Shown here in pieces: positions 6,948-12,606 of a stretch of DNA of 12,606 nucleotides. The DNA lies in NCBI GenBank assembly GCA_002427545.1, contig DIRM01000013.1:7792-20397 (forward strand), read 5' to 3'. Every line of letters starts with the position of its first letter. The stretch's first letter is position 1. Under the pieces are notes generated by a model. That model did not search any database and had not been told where the DNA came from. It worked only from the letters and a program-made list of their open reading frames with translations. Source of the stretch: Mageeibacillus sp. UBA5436 (GTDB lineage: Bacteria > Bacillota > Clostridia > Saccharofermentanales > DTU023). The translations under genes and the position numbers were made by a program.

Positions 6948-7853
6948 TTAAAACTTATTCAAAAGAATTGCAATTTTCATTTCTACATTAATTATTTTAT
7001 AAGGGGTCTTAAAATGACGTGATGTTAATAATGCTATCTTAGCTTTGAAATCATGAGGATAATCAATTAGATTATTTATGATCTGTAAATTTTTCACTGG
7101 TATCTCATTTTCATACCCCATCTTTAACTCTTGGGCAATTCTTTGTCTAATTCTAATTTTATCTTTAAATGCTGTTTTAAACTGCTTAGACAATTTTTTA
7201 AATATATTTTCTTTATATCCAACTACATTGTCACCATGCTGACGATATGAAATATGAGGAACTGAATCTACATATACTTTACCGCCTATTGCATAGCAAA
7301 CTCTACAAACCCACGAATCATGCATTTTTAAAAATTCTGGCTCATACTTTTTCAGTTCTCTCATTAACGAGTAATTGAATACTTCAGTACATCCAACTGC
7401 CTCATTCTTTATAATTGCATTTTCAAAATTTTTGAAACTAACAACCTCATGATTCACAATAAATCTTAAGTTTTCATCTACAATTCTGGTAGCCGAAGTA
7501 TATAAAGATGGTTTATCTTCCGTTTTTTTTAAAAAATTAATAGCTGTAATTAATTTATCGGAATCCCAATAATCATCTTGGTCACAAAAAGCATAATAAG
7601 AATATTTTTTAGCCATTTTTACTAAATTCATAAAACTTTTTGCTGACCCCAGATTTTTACCAGAATAATATTTTAAATTTATCCTTTTACTCCATTTTTT
7701 TAAAATATTAATAGTATTATCTTGAGAACCATCATCTCTAACCAATAGTGAAATTTTTACTTGTTTTTGATTAGCCAAACTTTCTAATTGAGCATCAAGA
7801 TATTTTTCGCCATTATAAGTAGACATTAAAACTAACACATCATTATTCATCAT
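6948..7853 (-). CDS. GT2 family glycosyltransferase, rhamnosyltransferase-like
   Basis: A 301-residue GT-A glycosyltransferase. Motifs: VLVLMSTYNGEKYLDAQLES (6-25), LLVRDDGSQDNT (36-47) with D40 and D41, the metal-binding DQDD at 91-94 within FCDQDDYWDSDKL, HDSW (178-181) and YRQHGDNVVG (203-212). DQDDYW together with HDSW and RQHGxNVVG is the pattern of the GT2 subgroup that contains many bacterial rhamnosyltransferases, so rhamnose is a reasonable but unproven donor; no dTDP-rhamnose genes lie in this window. The start region has two consecutive ATG codons (7853 and 7850), with an AAGG ribosome-binding site a few bases upstream. The gene overlaps the end of the DUF1972 glycosyltransferase gene by 11 bp, which suggests coupled translation and sequential action on the same intermediate. 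Confidence 0.88.
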   Translation of the reverse strand: MMNNDVLVLMSTYNGEKYLDAQLESLANQKQVKISLLVRDDGSQDNTINILKKWSKRINLKYYSGKNLGSAKSFMNLVKMAKKYSYYAFCDQDDYWDSDKLITAINFLKKTEDKPSLYTSATRIVDENLRFIVNHEVVSFKNFENAIIKNEAVGCTEVFNYSLMRELKKYEPEFLKMHDSWVCRVCYAIGGKVYVDSVPHISYRQHGDNVVGYKENIFKKLSKQFKTAFKDKIRIRQRIAQELKMGYENEIPVKNLQIINNLIDYPHDFKAKIALLTSRHFKTPYKIINVEMKIAILLNKF

Positions 7854-9018
7854 TTTTGCACCTTACAAACGTACGTTCATATTCTAAAATGATATTCTTC
7901 CAAGAATATCCATCAATGACTCTTTGTTTAGCCTTTTTACCTAAGTTGTTAATTTGTTTAGAATTTAATTTATCAGCCTTTTCAAGTAAATTTTTCAAAA
8001 AGCCTGGTGTTTTACTCCAATAAAGTGCAGCACTCTCTCCTACTTCTTTATTAAAGCCAACGTTGTATAAAAGATTCAGTTTAGTGTCAGCTAATGCTTC
8101 CAATAATGATGGGTTAGTTCCTCCAACTGAGTGACCATGTAAATATCCATACGCATTTTCACGGATATATTTCAATAAATCCTTATCATAAACTGTCCCT
8201 ACAAACTTAATACGTTTGTCTTTATCAAAATGGGTCTTTTCTTTCAATTCCTCATAGAATTTATTATGTTCAACATTAGTAATAATAACTAAATCTTTCT
8301 TAACGTCACTCGCCATAAATTCGCGAATCATTGTTTCATAATTGTTTTCCGGAACGAATCTACCTACAATCAAGAAATAGTTATTAGGTTTTACATCATG
8401 CTTAGCATACCAATCTTTTACCTTATCATCATTAGCAGTTAAAGAAGATTTCTCCACATCTGCACCATAAGCAATAAAAGTAGTCTTAGGATCAAATTTT
8501 TGATAACTTTCATGAATATATTTTTCAATATTTTTACTATCACAAATTAGTAAATCAGCATTTTTTACCATACCACTTTCACTAATTTTCCAATATTCAC
8601 GAATTGGCTTTGACCATTTTGCCCTAAGCCACTCATGTCCATCAGGATTAACCCAAACTTGAAAACCATATTTATGAAATTTAGGAATATAGCTATGAAT
8701 AAATGGTCCTATTCGACAAGCAAGAATATAAACAATGCCATTTCTTAAATTGTTACTCTTAATTTTGCTTAGAGCCCAATCCAAAGCTCTTAAATCATAA
8801 AGGATAGCCTTGGGGCCACCAATATTAGGTACGTGAATTTCATGACAATCTGCACCATTATAATCATAATCTTTTGTATCTTTGTTGAATGTCATACAAG
8901 CTACATGGTATTTAATATCCTTTGATACCTGTTTTGTTACCAAATTATCAACAAAGGTTTCATAGCCACCATATTGAGCCGGAATACCTTTAGAACCTAC
9001 AATAAATATGTCTTTCAT
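7843..9018 (-). CDS. DUF1972/GT4 glycosyltransferase (Cps2T-like, probable rhamnosyltransferase)
   Basis: Numbered from the preferred ATG at 9018 (391 residues). The N-terminal DUF1972 domain is clear: MKDIFIVGSKGIPAQYGGYE (1-20) and TFVDNL (21-26), GGPKAILYDLRAL (67-79), ILACRIGPF (98-106) and VNPDGHEWLRAKWSKP (123-138). A GT-B C-terminal domain follows, with FLIVGRFVPENN (215-226) and GHSVGGTNPSLLEALA (295-310) as the donor-binding part of family GT4. This architecture is that of Cps2T-type enzymes, which add rhamnose early in streptococcal capsule repeat units, so it may be the second-sugar transferase after EpsE. A longer frame starts at TTG 9054, but it would begin just 7 bp past the terminator. 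AGGAAA at 9025-9030 is well placed for the ATG at 9018 (ATG 9021 is a close alternative), and the family normally begins at MKDIFIVG. It is the first gene after the internal terminator and is moderately A+T-rich. Confidence 0.9.
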   Translation of the reverse strand: MKDIFIVGSKGIPAQYGGYETFVDNLVTKQVSKDIKYHVACMTFNKDTKDYDYNGADCHEIHVPNIGGPKAILYDLRALDWALSKIKSNNLRNGIVYILACRIGPFIHSYIPKFHKYGFQVWVNPDGHEWLRAKWSKPIREYWKISESGMVKNADLLICDSKNIEKYIHESYQKFDPKTTFIAYGADVEKSSLTANDDKVKDWYAKHDVKPNNYFLIVGRFVPENNYETMIREFMASDVKKDLVIITNVEHNKFYEELKEKTHFDKDKRIKFVGTVYDKDLLKYIRENAYGYLHGHSVGGTNPSLLEALADTKLNLLYNVGFNKEVGESAALYWSKTPGFLKNLLEKADKLNSKQINNLGKKAKQRVIDGYSWKNIILEYERTFVRCKNDE

Positions 9019-9024
9019 CATATA

Positions 9025-9030
9025 TTTCCT
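9025..9030 (-). promoter_or_regulatory. Ribosome-binding site that decides the DUF1972 glycosyltransferase start
   Basis: AGGAAA on the minus strand lies 6 nt before the ATG at 9018 and 3 nt before the ATG at 9021. It supports one of these over the upstream TTG at 9054, which has no Shine-Dalgarno sequence and abuts the terminator hairpin. Confidence 0.5.
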
Positions 9031-9061
9031 ATAATCCAATATAAAAAATTGCAATTTCTCA

Positions 9062-9099
9062 AAAAAAGCCAGTTGACCAATTAGCCAACTGGTTTTTTT
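9062..9099 (-). terminator. Intrinsic terminator inside the operon, directly after epsE
   Basis: The hairpin begins at the base next to the epsE TAG stop (9100-9102). On the minus strand CCAGTTGGC pairs with GTCAACTGG (9 bp including one G-U) around a 6-nt UAAUUG loop. It is flanked by seven A residues on one side and by C plus seven T residues on the other. This is a textbook rho-independent terminator in the direction of transcription, and nearly symmetric, so it could also work on the plus strand. Eight EPS genes lie downstream in the same orientation, and no convincing promoter is visible between the hairpin and the next start. Confidence 0.85.
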
Positions 9100-9753
9100 C
9101 TAGTATGCCCCATTTGGATGAACCATAACTAGTACAGTCTTAACAATCAATTTCAAATCCTCAATCATTCCAGAATGATTAATATACACAATATCAAGCC
9201 AAACCATTTCATCGAAATCAGCTTCGCTTCTACGAGTTACTTGCCATAAGCCAGTACAACCTGGCATTACGGTCAAACGTTGCTTGTCGTAGTTAGTATA
9301 TTCTTCTACTTCTGAAGGCAGAGGCGGACGCGGACCAACTAATGACATGTCACCAATCAACACATTCCACAATTGTGGCAATTCATCTAAGCTATATTTA
9401 CGGATCACATGCCCAATCTTGGTAACCCTTGGGTCATCCTTGATCTTAAACATAGCCCCATCAACTTCATTCTCATCTTCTAATTCATCCAGCAGCTTGT
9501 CGGCATTGACCACCATTGAACGAAATTTCCACATTTTGAATGGCTTTTCGTTCTTACCAATTCGCTCTTGCGAATAAAAAGCTGGGCCTCCATCTTCACT
9601 TCTGATCTTGATAACCAAAAACAAAAACAATGGAGACAGAGGAATTAACCCACATGCACTAGCAACGATGTCAAATAATCGCTTCACTACATGATAAAAA
9701 GGTCGATCATTGACCTTTGCAGGATTAACTTTTAGTCTTTCCATCACCGTCAT
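9100..9753 (-). CDS. epsE: Undecaprenyl-phosphate sugar phosphotransferase (priming enzyme)
   Basis: A 217-residue monotopic phosphoglycosyl transferase of the bacterial sugar transferase family (PglC-like). It transfers a hexose-1-phosphate from a UDP-sugar to undecaprenyl phosphate, the first committed step of repeat-unit assembly. Seen: KRLFDI (24-29) leading into one hydrophobic re-entrant segment (about 27-49); FYSQERIGKNEKPFKMWKFR (59-78); SLDELPQLWN (121-130), whose D123-E124 pair corresponds to the catalytic Asp-Glu dyad; GDMSLVGPRPP (134-144); and MPGCTGLWQV (163-172). It lacks the N-terminal multi-helix domain of WbaP-type enzymes, as is normal for small LAB EpsE proteins. Whether galactose or glucose is used cannot be told. 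The gene is preceded by a 113-bp gap after epsD and followed without a gap by a terminator. A second ATG at 9744 is an alternative start. Composition matches the core genes more than the cassette. Confidence 0.95.
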   Translation of the reverse strand: MTVMERLKVNPAKVNDRPFYHVVKRLFDIVASACGLIPLSPLFLFLVIKIRSEDGGPAFYSQERIGKNEKPFKMWKFRSMVVNADKLLDELEDENEVDGAMFKIKDDPRVTKIGHVIRKYSLDELPQLWNVLIGDMSLVGPRPPLPSEVEEYTNYDKQRLTVMPGCTGLWQVTRRSEADFDEMVWLDIVYINHSGMIEDLKLIVKTVLVMVHPNGAY

Positions 9754-9823
9754 TGCCTATTCTTACCTTCTATATCTATACTTTATTAACATAAATTTAA
9801 ATTTTTTGTTTACTCTCAGTTAA

Positions 9824-9835
9824 GTATTATAATAC
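9824..9835. promoter_or_regulatory. Palindromic -10-like element in the epsD-epsE gap
   Basis: GTATTATAATAC is a perfect 12-bp palindrome that presents TATAAT on both strands, about 70 bp upstream of epsE. No matching -35 hexamer lies 15-19 bp upstream on the minus strand. It could be a weak or activator-dependent -10, a small operator, or chance in A+T-rich DNA. The rest of the 113-bp gap (9754-9866) holds nothing else I recognise. Confidence 0.25.
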
Positions 9836-9866
9836 CTAATTTTTATCTCGGCTCGTTTGTAAAAGC

Positions 9867-10646
9867 TTACATCTTAAAAAAACGGAAGATATTTTTTCTT
9901 TTCTTAAGTGGGCGCCAATTTAATTGAACATTATCACCATTGACAATTGCCCGGGCGTTATTTTTAAACTCATTTACGCGTTCTTCGCCGAATTCTTCAC
10001 CTAGCTTTTTTAATGCTGCACTATATTCATATTGCCTTTTGGGCAGATCATGAGCATCTGAAGCAAAGCAAGCACATTGACCTGCTTCGATGAATTGTTT
10101 GCTCATTTTTTCAATTTCTTTACCGAACGTACCAACATATGAACTAGCCGTTATCTGAACCAAGCATCCCTGCTCAATCAATTCTTGCAAGATGTGCGGC
10201 TCCTTCAAAATCCTACTATTACGCTCAGGGTGCACCACAATTGGCGTGATGCCGCGCTGTTGAATATTAAAGATCATATCCTTAGCATAAGTTGGCACAT
10301 CATCACTCGGGAATTCTAACAACATGTATTGTCCGTCTTCATCTAAGAAGAGAATGTCATCATTGTCGAGTGCTTCAGGTAAATCTCCTGAGATGCGCAC
10401 CTCTTGCCCAGGAAATACTGTCAATGGAATCTTAGCTTGATCAAGCATGTCTTGGAAGTTTTCAGTTAACCGAATCACGTCTTTTTTATGATTAATGTAT
10501 TTACCATTTAACGTGTGCGGCGTACATACTGCATGAGTAATTCCATCTTTGACAGAATCCCTTGCCAACTTAATTGATGTTTCCCAGTCTTTTGATCCGT
10601 CATCAATTCCTGGCAAAATATGACAGTGAATATCAACTAAAGTCAT
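9867..10646 (-). CDS. epsD: PHP-family protein-tyrosine phosphatase (CpsB/EpsD type)
   Basis: A 259-residue cytoplasmic metal-dependent phosphatase that removes phosphate from the tyrosine tail of the cognate kinase EpsC. The full set of metal ligands known for streptococcal CpsB can be matched by spacing: H7 and H9 in DIHCHILPGIDDG, D16, H44 in CTPHT, E82 in GQEVR, E111 in LLEF, H139 in VVHPERN, and D197 and H199 in FASDAHD. The length is normal for the family and nothing is missing. The last ten residues (KKRKNIFRFF) are basic and aromatic and may bind the membrane. The ATG at 10646 is 2 bp after the epsC stop (TAATTATG), and GGAAG at the end of epsC serves as ribosome-binding site, so kinase and phosphatase are tightly co-translated. 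The following gene, epsE, is 113 bp away. Confidence 0.95.
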   Translation of the reverse strand: MTLVDIHCHILPGIDDGSKDWETSIKLARDSVKDGITHAVCTPHTLNGKYINHKKDVIRLTENFQDMLDQAKIPLTVFPGQEVRISGDLPEALDNDDILFLDEDGQYMLLEFPSDDVPTYAKDMIFNIQQRGITPIVVHPERNSRILKEPHILQELIEQGCLVQITASSYVGTFGKEIEKMSKQFIEAGQCACFASDAHDLPKRQYEYSAALKKLGEEFGEERVNEFKNNARAIVNGDNVQLNWRPLKKRKNIFRFFKM

Positions 10647-10648
10647 AA

Positions 10649-11431
10649 TTACTTCCTAAACTTAGAGAATAAACCTTTTTTCTTGGTATCCTCGTCCCCA
10701 TAGCCATAACCATATCCGTAGCCGTAGCCATAACCGTAACCTGAGTTTTCAGAACTTACATCATTCATGACATAACCTAAGATACGAACCTTAGCAAATT
10801 TAAGCATTTCGACTGCACGCTTAATGGCTAACTTTGGGGTCTTACCTTGACTAACTACCAAGACTACACCATCCAAGTGGCTGGAAAGTTCTTGCGTATC
10901 TGAGACTTCGAGAATTGGAGCTAAGTCGAGGATCACTAGATCATAGTGTTCTTCAGTCATTTTGACAAAATCACGCATGCGTCTTGAGCCGATTAATTCA
11001 GCTGGGTTAGGTGGCATAGGGCCCGCCGTTAAGACATAGAGATTATCTACGCCACTTTCTTGAACAACGCTATCAAGATCAACTTCTTTAGCGGTTGAAG
11101 AGATAACTGTACTAAGACCCACATGGTTACTTAAGTTAAAAGTTGCATGAACTGTAGGTCGACGCAAGTCAGCATCAATCAACAAAACTTTGCGACCAGC
11201 TTGAGCATAAGTTACAGCAACATTAGCAGCTATCGTGGATTTACCTTCACTAATATTAGCTGAGGTAAATGCCAAAGACTTAATTGGATGGTCAACCGCC
11301 ATAAAGTTAATATTGGTGCGAACAGTACGGAACTGCTCAGCTACTGGACTTTTCGGCTTAGCGAGGGTGATTAACTTAGCACCATTTTCGATGGTATCAT
11401 CTGTACCGCGCTTTTTCTTAAATAATGGCAT
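10649..11431 (-). CDS. epsC: Tyrosine-protein kinase (BY-kinase) controlling EPS synthesis
   Basis: A 260-residue cytoplasmic BY-kinase, the CpsD-type half of the split kinase that needs the membrane protein EpsB for activity. AEQFRTVRTNINF (31-43) is the conserved N-terminal oligomerisation/adaptor segment. The Walker A motif is SANISEGKST (57-66), with K64. Walker A' is VLLIDADLRRPTVH (82-95). The Walker B position reads DLVILDLAPI (164-173), where many relatives have a D-T/M-P-P core; aspartate D169 is kept. The autophosphorylation tail is unusually regular: seven tyrosines (232, 234, 236, 238, 240, 242, 244) alternate with glycine, followed by DEDTKKKGLFSKFRK. The cycle of tail phosphorylation and EpsD dephosphorylation regulates chain length and output in related systems. 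GGAGGAGG precedes the ATG, the strongest ribosome-binding site in the window. The gap to epsB is 15 bp. Confidence 0.96.
   Translation of the reverse strand: MPLFKKKRGTDDTIENGAKLITLAKPKSPVAEQFRTVRTNINFMAVDHPIKSLAFTSANISEGKSTIAANVAVTYAQAGRKVLLIDADLRRPTVHATFNLSNHVGLSTVISSTAKEVDLDSVVQESGVDNLYVLTAGPMPPNPAELIGSRRMRDFVKMTEEHYDLVILDLAPILEVSDTQELSSHLDGVVLVVSQGKTPKLAIKRAVEMLKFAKVRILGYVMNDVSSENSGYGYGYGYGYGYGYGDEDTKKKGLFSKFRK
10697..10741 (-). repeat. (Gly-Tyr)7 codon repeat in the kinase tail
   Basis: Seven consecutive GGN-TAY hexamers plus a final glycine codon encode residues 231-245 of EpsC. Glycine codons vary (GGT, GGC, GGA, GGG) and tyrosine codons mix TAC and TAT, so the array is not a perfect microsatellite. 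The protein pattern is therefore probably maintained by selection, although the 6-bp unit could still change copy number. Confidence 0.8.
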
Positions 11432-11446
11432 TTTGTCCTCCTCCAG

Positions 11447-12325
11447 TTATACTCTACGTCTCTTAGATTGTCCGCGCCTTGTCATATTGGAATTGTTTTT
11501 AATAGTAAATGAAGATGACAAGTGGAAGTGAGCAACTTGACCTAAGTTAGTTAAGCCTAATTCTTGAGTTAAGTAATCATCATCACGAACAGTGGTATCG
11601 CTCATTTCACGAATCAAAACTACAGCAAAGCTTAATACCAAACCAATGACCAAACCAGCTAGAGTAAACAACTTAACATTAGGAAATGTTTGAGCACCAT
11701 CGGTACCATTTGCAACAATGGTTACGTTGTTAACACTCATGATAGTAGGAATTTCTCTACGGAAAGTTTCTGCCACAGCATTAACCTCTGCCTTTGCCTT
11801 TTCAGGTGTATCGGCTACAGCTGAAATTGAGAAGACTTGAGATTGTTGTTGTGTATTTACTGAAACACTCTTAGCAAGTTCACCTGCAGAAACTGAGTAA
11901 GTTTTACCAGTTCTTTCGATAACAGCTGGTTGAGCCTTTCTAACTAATCTTCTCTTACCATTGGCATCAGTTCTGTAGACAGCTTTTCTGGCTGGTCTTA
12001 CAACTGTAATTGGGTTGGCCAAACGATCAGATGCTTCTGACAAGATCTTATTACTAGTTACAATGTCCTTGTAAGTAGTAACCATTTGCATGTTAGCTTG
12101 TTGAGTCGCATAAGCGGCATTGGGATCATCAGTATGACTCTTTTGGTTAACCAAAAGTTGAGCGGTTGAAGTATATTTAGGCGAAATCACAAATTCTGAA
12201 ACGCCCCAGCCAACTAATGCGAGGCCAACACTCCAAATAATCAATGCCCAGATATGCTTACGACAAATACGTAACAACTGAGTAAGATCAATTGTATTAT
12301 CAGTTTGCTTTTGTTCTTGTTCCAT
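11447..12325 (-). CDS. epsB: Wzz-type chain-length determinant / kinase activator
   Basis: A 292-residue membrane protein of the polysaccharide co-polymerase family (CpsC-like). It has a cytoplasmic N-terminus, a first membrane helix at about 25-47, an extracytoplasmic domain, a second helix at about 219-238 and a cytoplasmic C-terminus. It anchors and activates the kinase EpsC and sets chain length together with Wzy. The ISPKYTSTAQLLV segment (47-59) and the region PNVKLFTLAGLVIGLVLSF (215-233) are typical. DDDYLTQELGLTNLG (248-262) is the usual kinase-contacting stretch before a basic end (SKRRRV). Between the first helix and SVSAGELAKSVSV (144-156) lies a basic segment (about 108-141) that looks internally duplicated. 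The ATG at 12325 has AAGGAAAG close upstream and follows epsA by 13 bp. It is longer than the roughly 230-residue streptococcal CpsC, partly because of this insert and the C-terminal tail. Confidence 0.95.
   Translation of the reverse strand: MEQEQKQTDNTIDLTQLLRICRKHIWALIIWSVGLALVGWGVSEFVISPKYTSTAQLLVNQKSHTDDPNAAYATQQANMQMVTTYKDIVTSNKILSEASDRLANPITVVRPARKAVYRTDANGKRRLVRKAQPAVIERTGKTYSVSAGELAKSVSVNTQQQSQVFSISAVADTPEKAKAEVNAVAETFRREIPTIMSVNNVTIVANGTDGAQTFPNVKLFTLAGLVIGLVLSFAVVLIREMSDTTVRDDDYLTQELGLTNLGQVAHFHLSSSFTIKNNSNMTRRGQSKRRRV
11903..12004 (-). repeat. Imperfect internal duplication in the EpsB extracytoplasmic domain
   Basis: Residues 108-124 (VVRPARKAVYRTDANGK) and 127-141 (LVRKAQPAVIERTGK) align with one insertion and one deletion, sharing VR, A, AV, RT and GK. 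The coding DNA of the two units is also visibly similar. The segment is strongly basic. It may be a small tandem duplication specific to lactobacillus Wzz proteins. Confidence 0.45.
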
Positions 12326-12338
12326 CTGTCTTTCCTTA

Positions 12339-12606
12339 TTATTGATTCATGACGTAACTGGCATTATTAGCAGCAACCTTTACCTTAGGAAGATCTAATG
12401 CTGCTCTCAACTTATCAGATACTCTTTGTCTTTCTTCCTTACTTACGACTTCGATTTCCATTAAGCCAAGCTTAGGATTCATAGTTTGCTTACTTACACC
12501 TTGAGCATGGTCTTGGCTCAAGTTATCAGTAGCCTTGCGGTAATCCATACCAATCTTGTACATTTGGTTCATAGTCAAGTCCGTCTGCATTTCATCAGAA
12601 ATTGAA
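12339..12606 (-). CDS. epsA: LCP (LytR-CpsA-Psr) family protein, C-terminal part only
   Basis: The frame is open to the window edge. About 88 C-terminal residues are visible, beginning SISDEMQTDLTMNQM and ending YVMNQ, so the true start is outside. LCP proteins are anchored by one N-terminal membrane helix and act outside the cell. They transfer undecaprenyl-linked glycopolymers to peptidoglycan, and in EPS operons they are usually the first gene, also described as a transcriptional regulator-like protein. The identification rests on position directly before wzz and on the pattern of the LCP domain end (DEMQTDLTMNQM then a helical region and a charged tail). None of the catalytic arginines of the LCP core are in view. 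The gap to epsB is 13 bp. Confidence 0.75.
   Translation of the reverse strand, partial: SISDEMQTDLTMNQMYKIGMDYRKATDNLSQDHAQGVSKQTMNPKLGLMEIEVVSKEERQRVSDKLRAALDLPKVKVAANNASYVMNQ

Noticed and set aside
9019..9060. Possible promoter between the internal terminator and the DUF1972 gene (TTGAGA, TTGCAA, TATATT, TATAGG)
   Set aside because: No pair of hexamers has acceptable 15-19 bp spacing with a reasonable match at both ends, so I did not annotate one.
9347..9577. Plus-strand open frame antisense to epsE
   Set aside because: It is serine-rich nonsense opposite the conserved catalytic region of EpsE.
10697..10741. Simple-sequence microsatellite or sequencing artefact in epsC
   Set aside because: Synonymous codons vary between units, so this is a coding repeat kept at protein level, in the expected place for a BY-kinase tyrosine tail.
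11235..11531. Plus-strand open frame antisense to the epsB/epsC junction
   Set aside because: It spans the junction of two well-supported genes and would need to ignore their ribosome-binding sites; no domain is seen.
1..12606. tRNA, rRNA, CRISPR array, riboswitch or complete insertion sequence
   Set aside because: I saw no direct-repeat/spacer array, no cloverleaf-like or rRNA sequence, no recognisable riboswitch and no paired IS ends in the window.

Overview
This window reads as the downstream three quarters of a Wzx/Wzy-dependent exopolysaccharide (EPS/capsule) operon from a low-GC lactic acid bacterium, most likely a Lactobacillus of the johnsonii/helveticus/crispatus type. The basis is the epsA-B-C-D-E gene order, a split Wzz/tyrosine-kinase pair with a Gly-Tyr tail, a PHP-type phosphatase, and strongly A+T-rich glycosyltransferase genes. 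The species call is an inference from family knowledge and no database was searched. Every convincing gene lies on the minus strand, so transcription runs from high to low coordinates. The operon promoter is outside the window.

Regulatory and priming half (12606 to 9100): the C-terminus of an LCP (LytR-CpsA-Psr) protein (epsA, cut by the window edge), the Wzz-like membrane activator (epsB), the cytoplasmic BY-kinase (epsC), the Mn-dependent PHP tyrosine phosphatase (epsD) and the phosphoglycosyl transferase that loads the first sugar phosphate onto undecaprenyl phosphate (epsE). A to D are packed 2-15 bp apart. A 113-bp gap precedes epsE. This half is visibly richer in G+C (the 60 bases from 10201 hold 31 G/C).

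Immediately after the epsE stop codon there is a strong intrinsic terminator hairpin (9062-9099). Base composition falls after it: the DUF1972 gene is intermediate and the 60 bases from 2341 hold only 10 G/C. This is the usual boundary between conserved core and strain-specific cassette.

Strain-specific half (9018 to 271), in order of transcription: a DUF1972/GT4 glycosyltransferase of the rhamnosyltransferase type, a GT2 glycosyltransferase with an RQHGDN motif, the Wzy polymerase, a GT32-like glycosyltransferase, a second GT2, a GT-D fold (DUF1792) glycosyltransferase, the Wzx flippase and a third GT2. With epsE this gives one priming enzyme and six sugar-adding enzymes. If all are active, a repeat unit of up to seven sugars is expected; Wzx would flip it, Wzy would polymerise it, the EpsB/C/D phosphorylation cycle would control it, and EpsA-type LCP activity may attach it to the wall. 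No sugar-nucleotide synthesis genes, glf, acetyltransferase or pyruvyltransferase are present here.

The last GT2 gene looks semi-independent: a weak hairpin follows wzx and a good -35/-10 pair precedes the GT2. Beyond it (1-270) is a plus-strand reading frame that stops at 111, followed by a long hairpin with a T-rich tail. This is probably the tail of a convergent insertion-sequence gene, but I could not identify its family. I see no tRNA, rRNA, CRISPR or complete mobile element. The system is a recognisable EPS cluster. The points most worth checking are the internal terminator, the internal repeat in EpsB, and the (Gly-Tyr)7 kinase tail.
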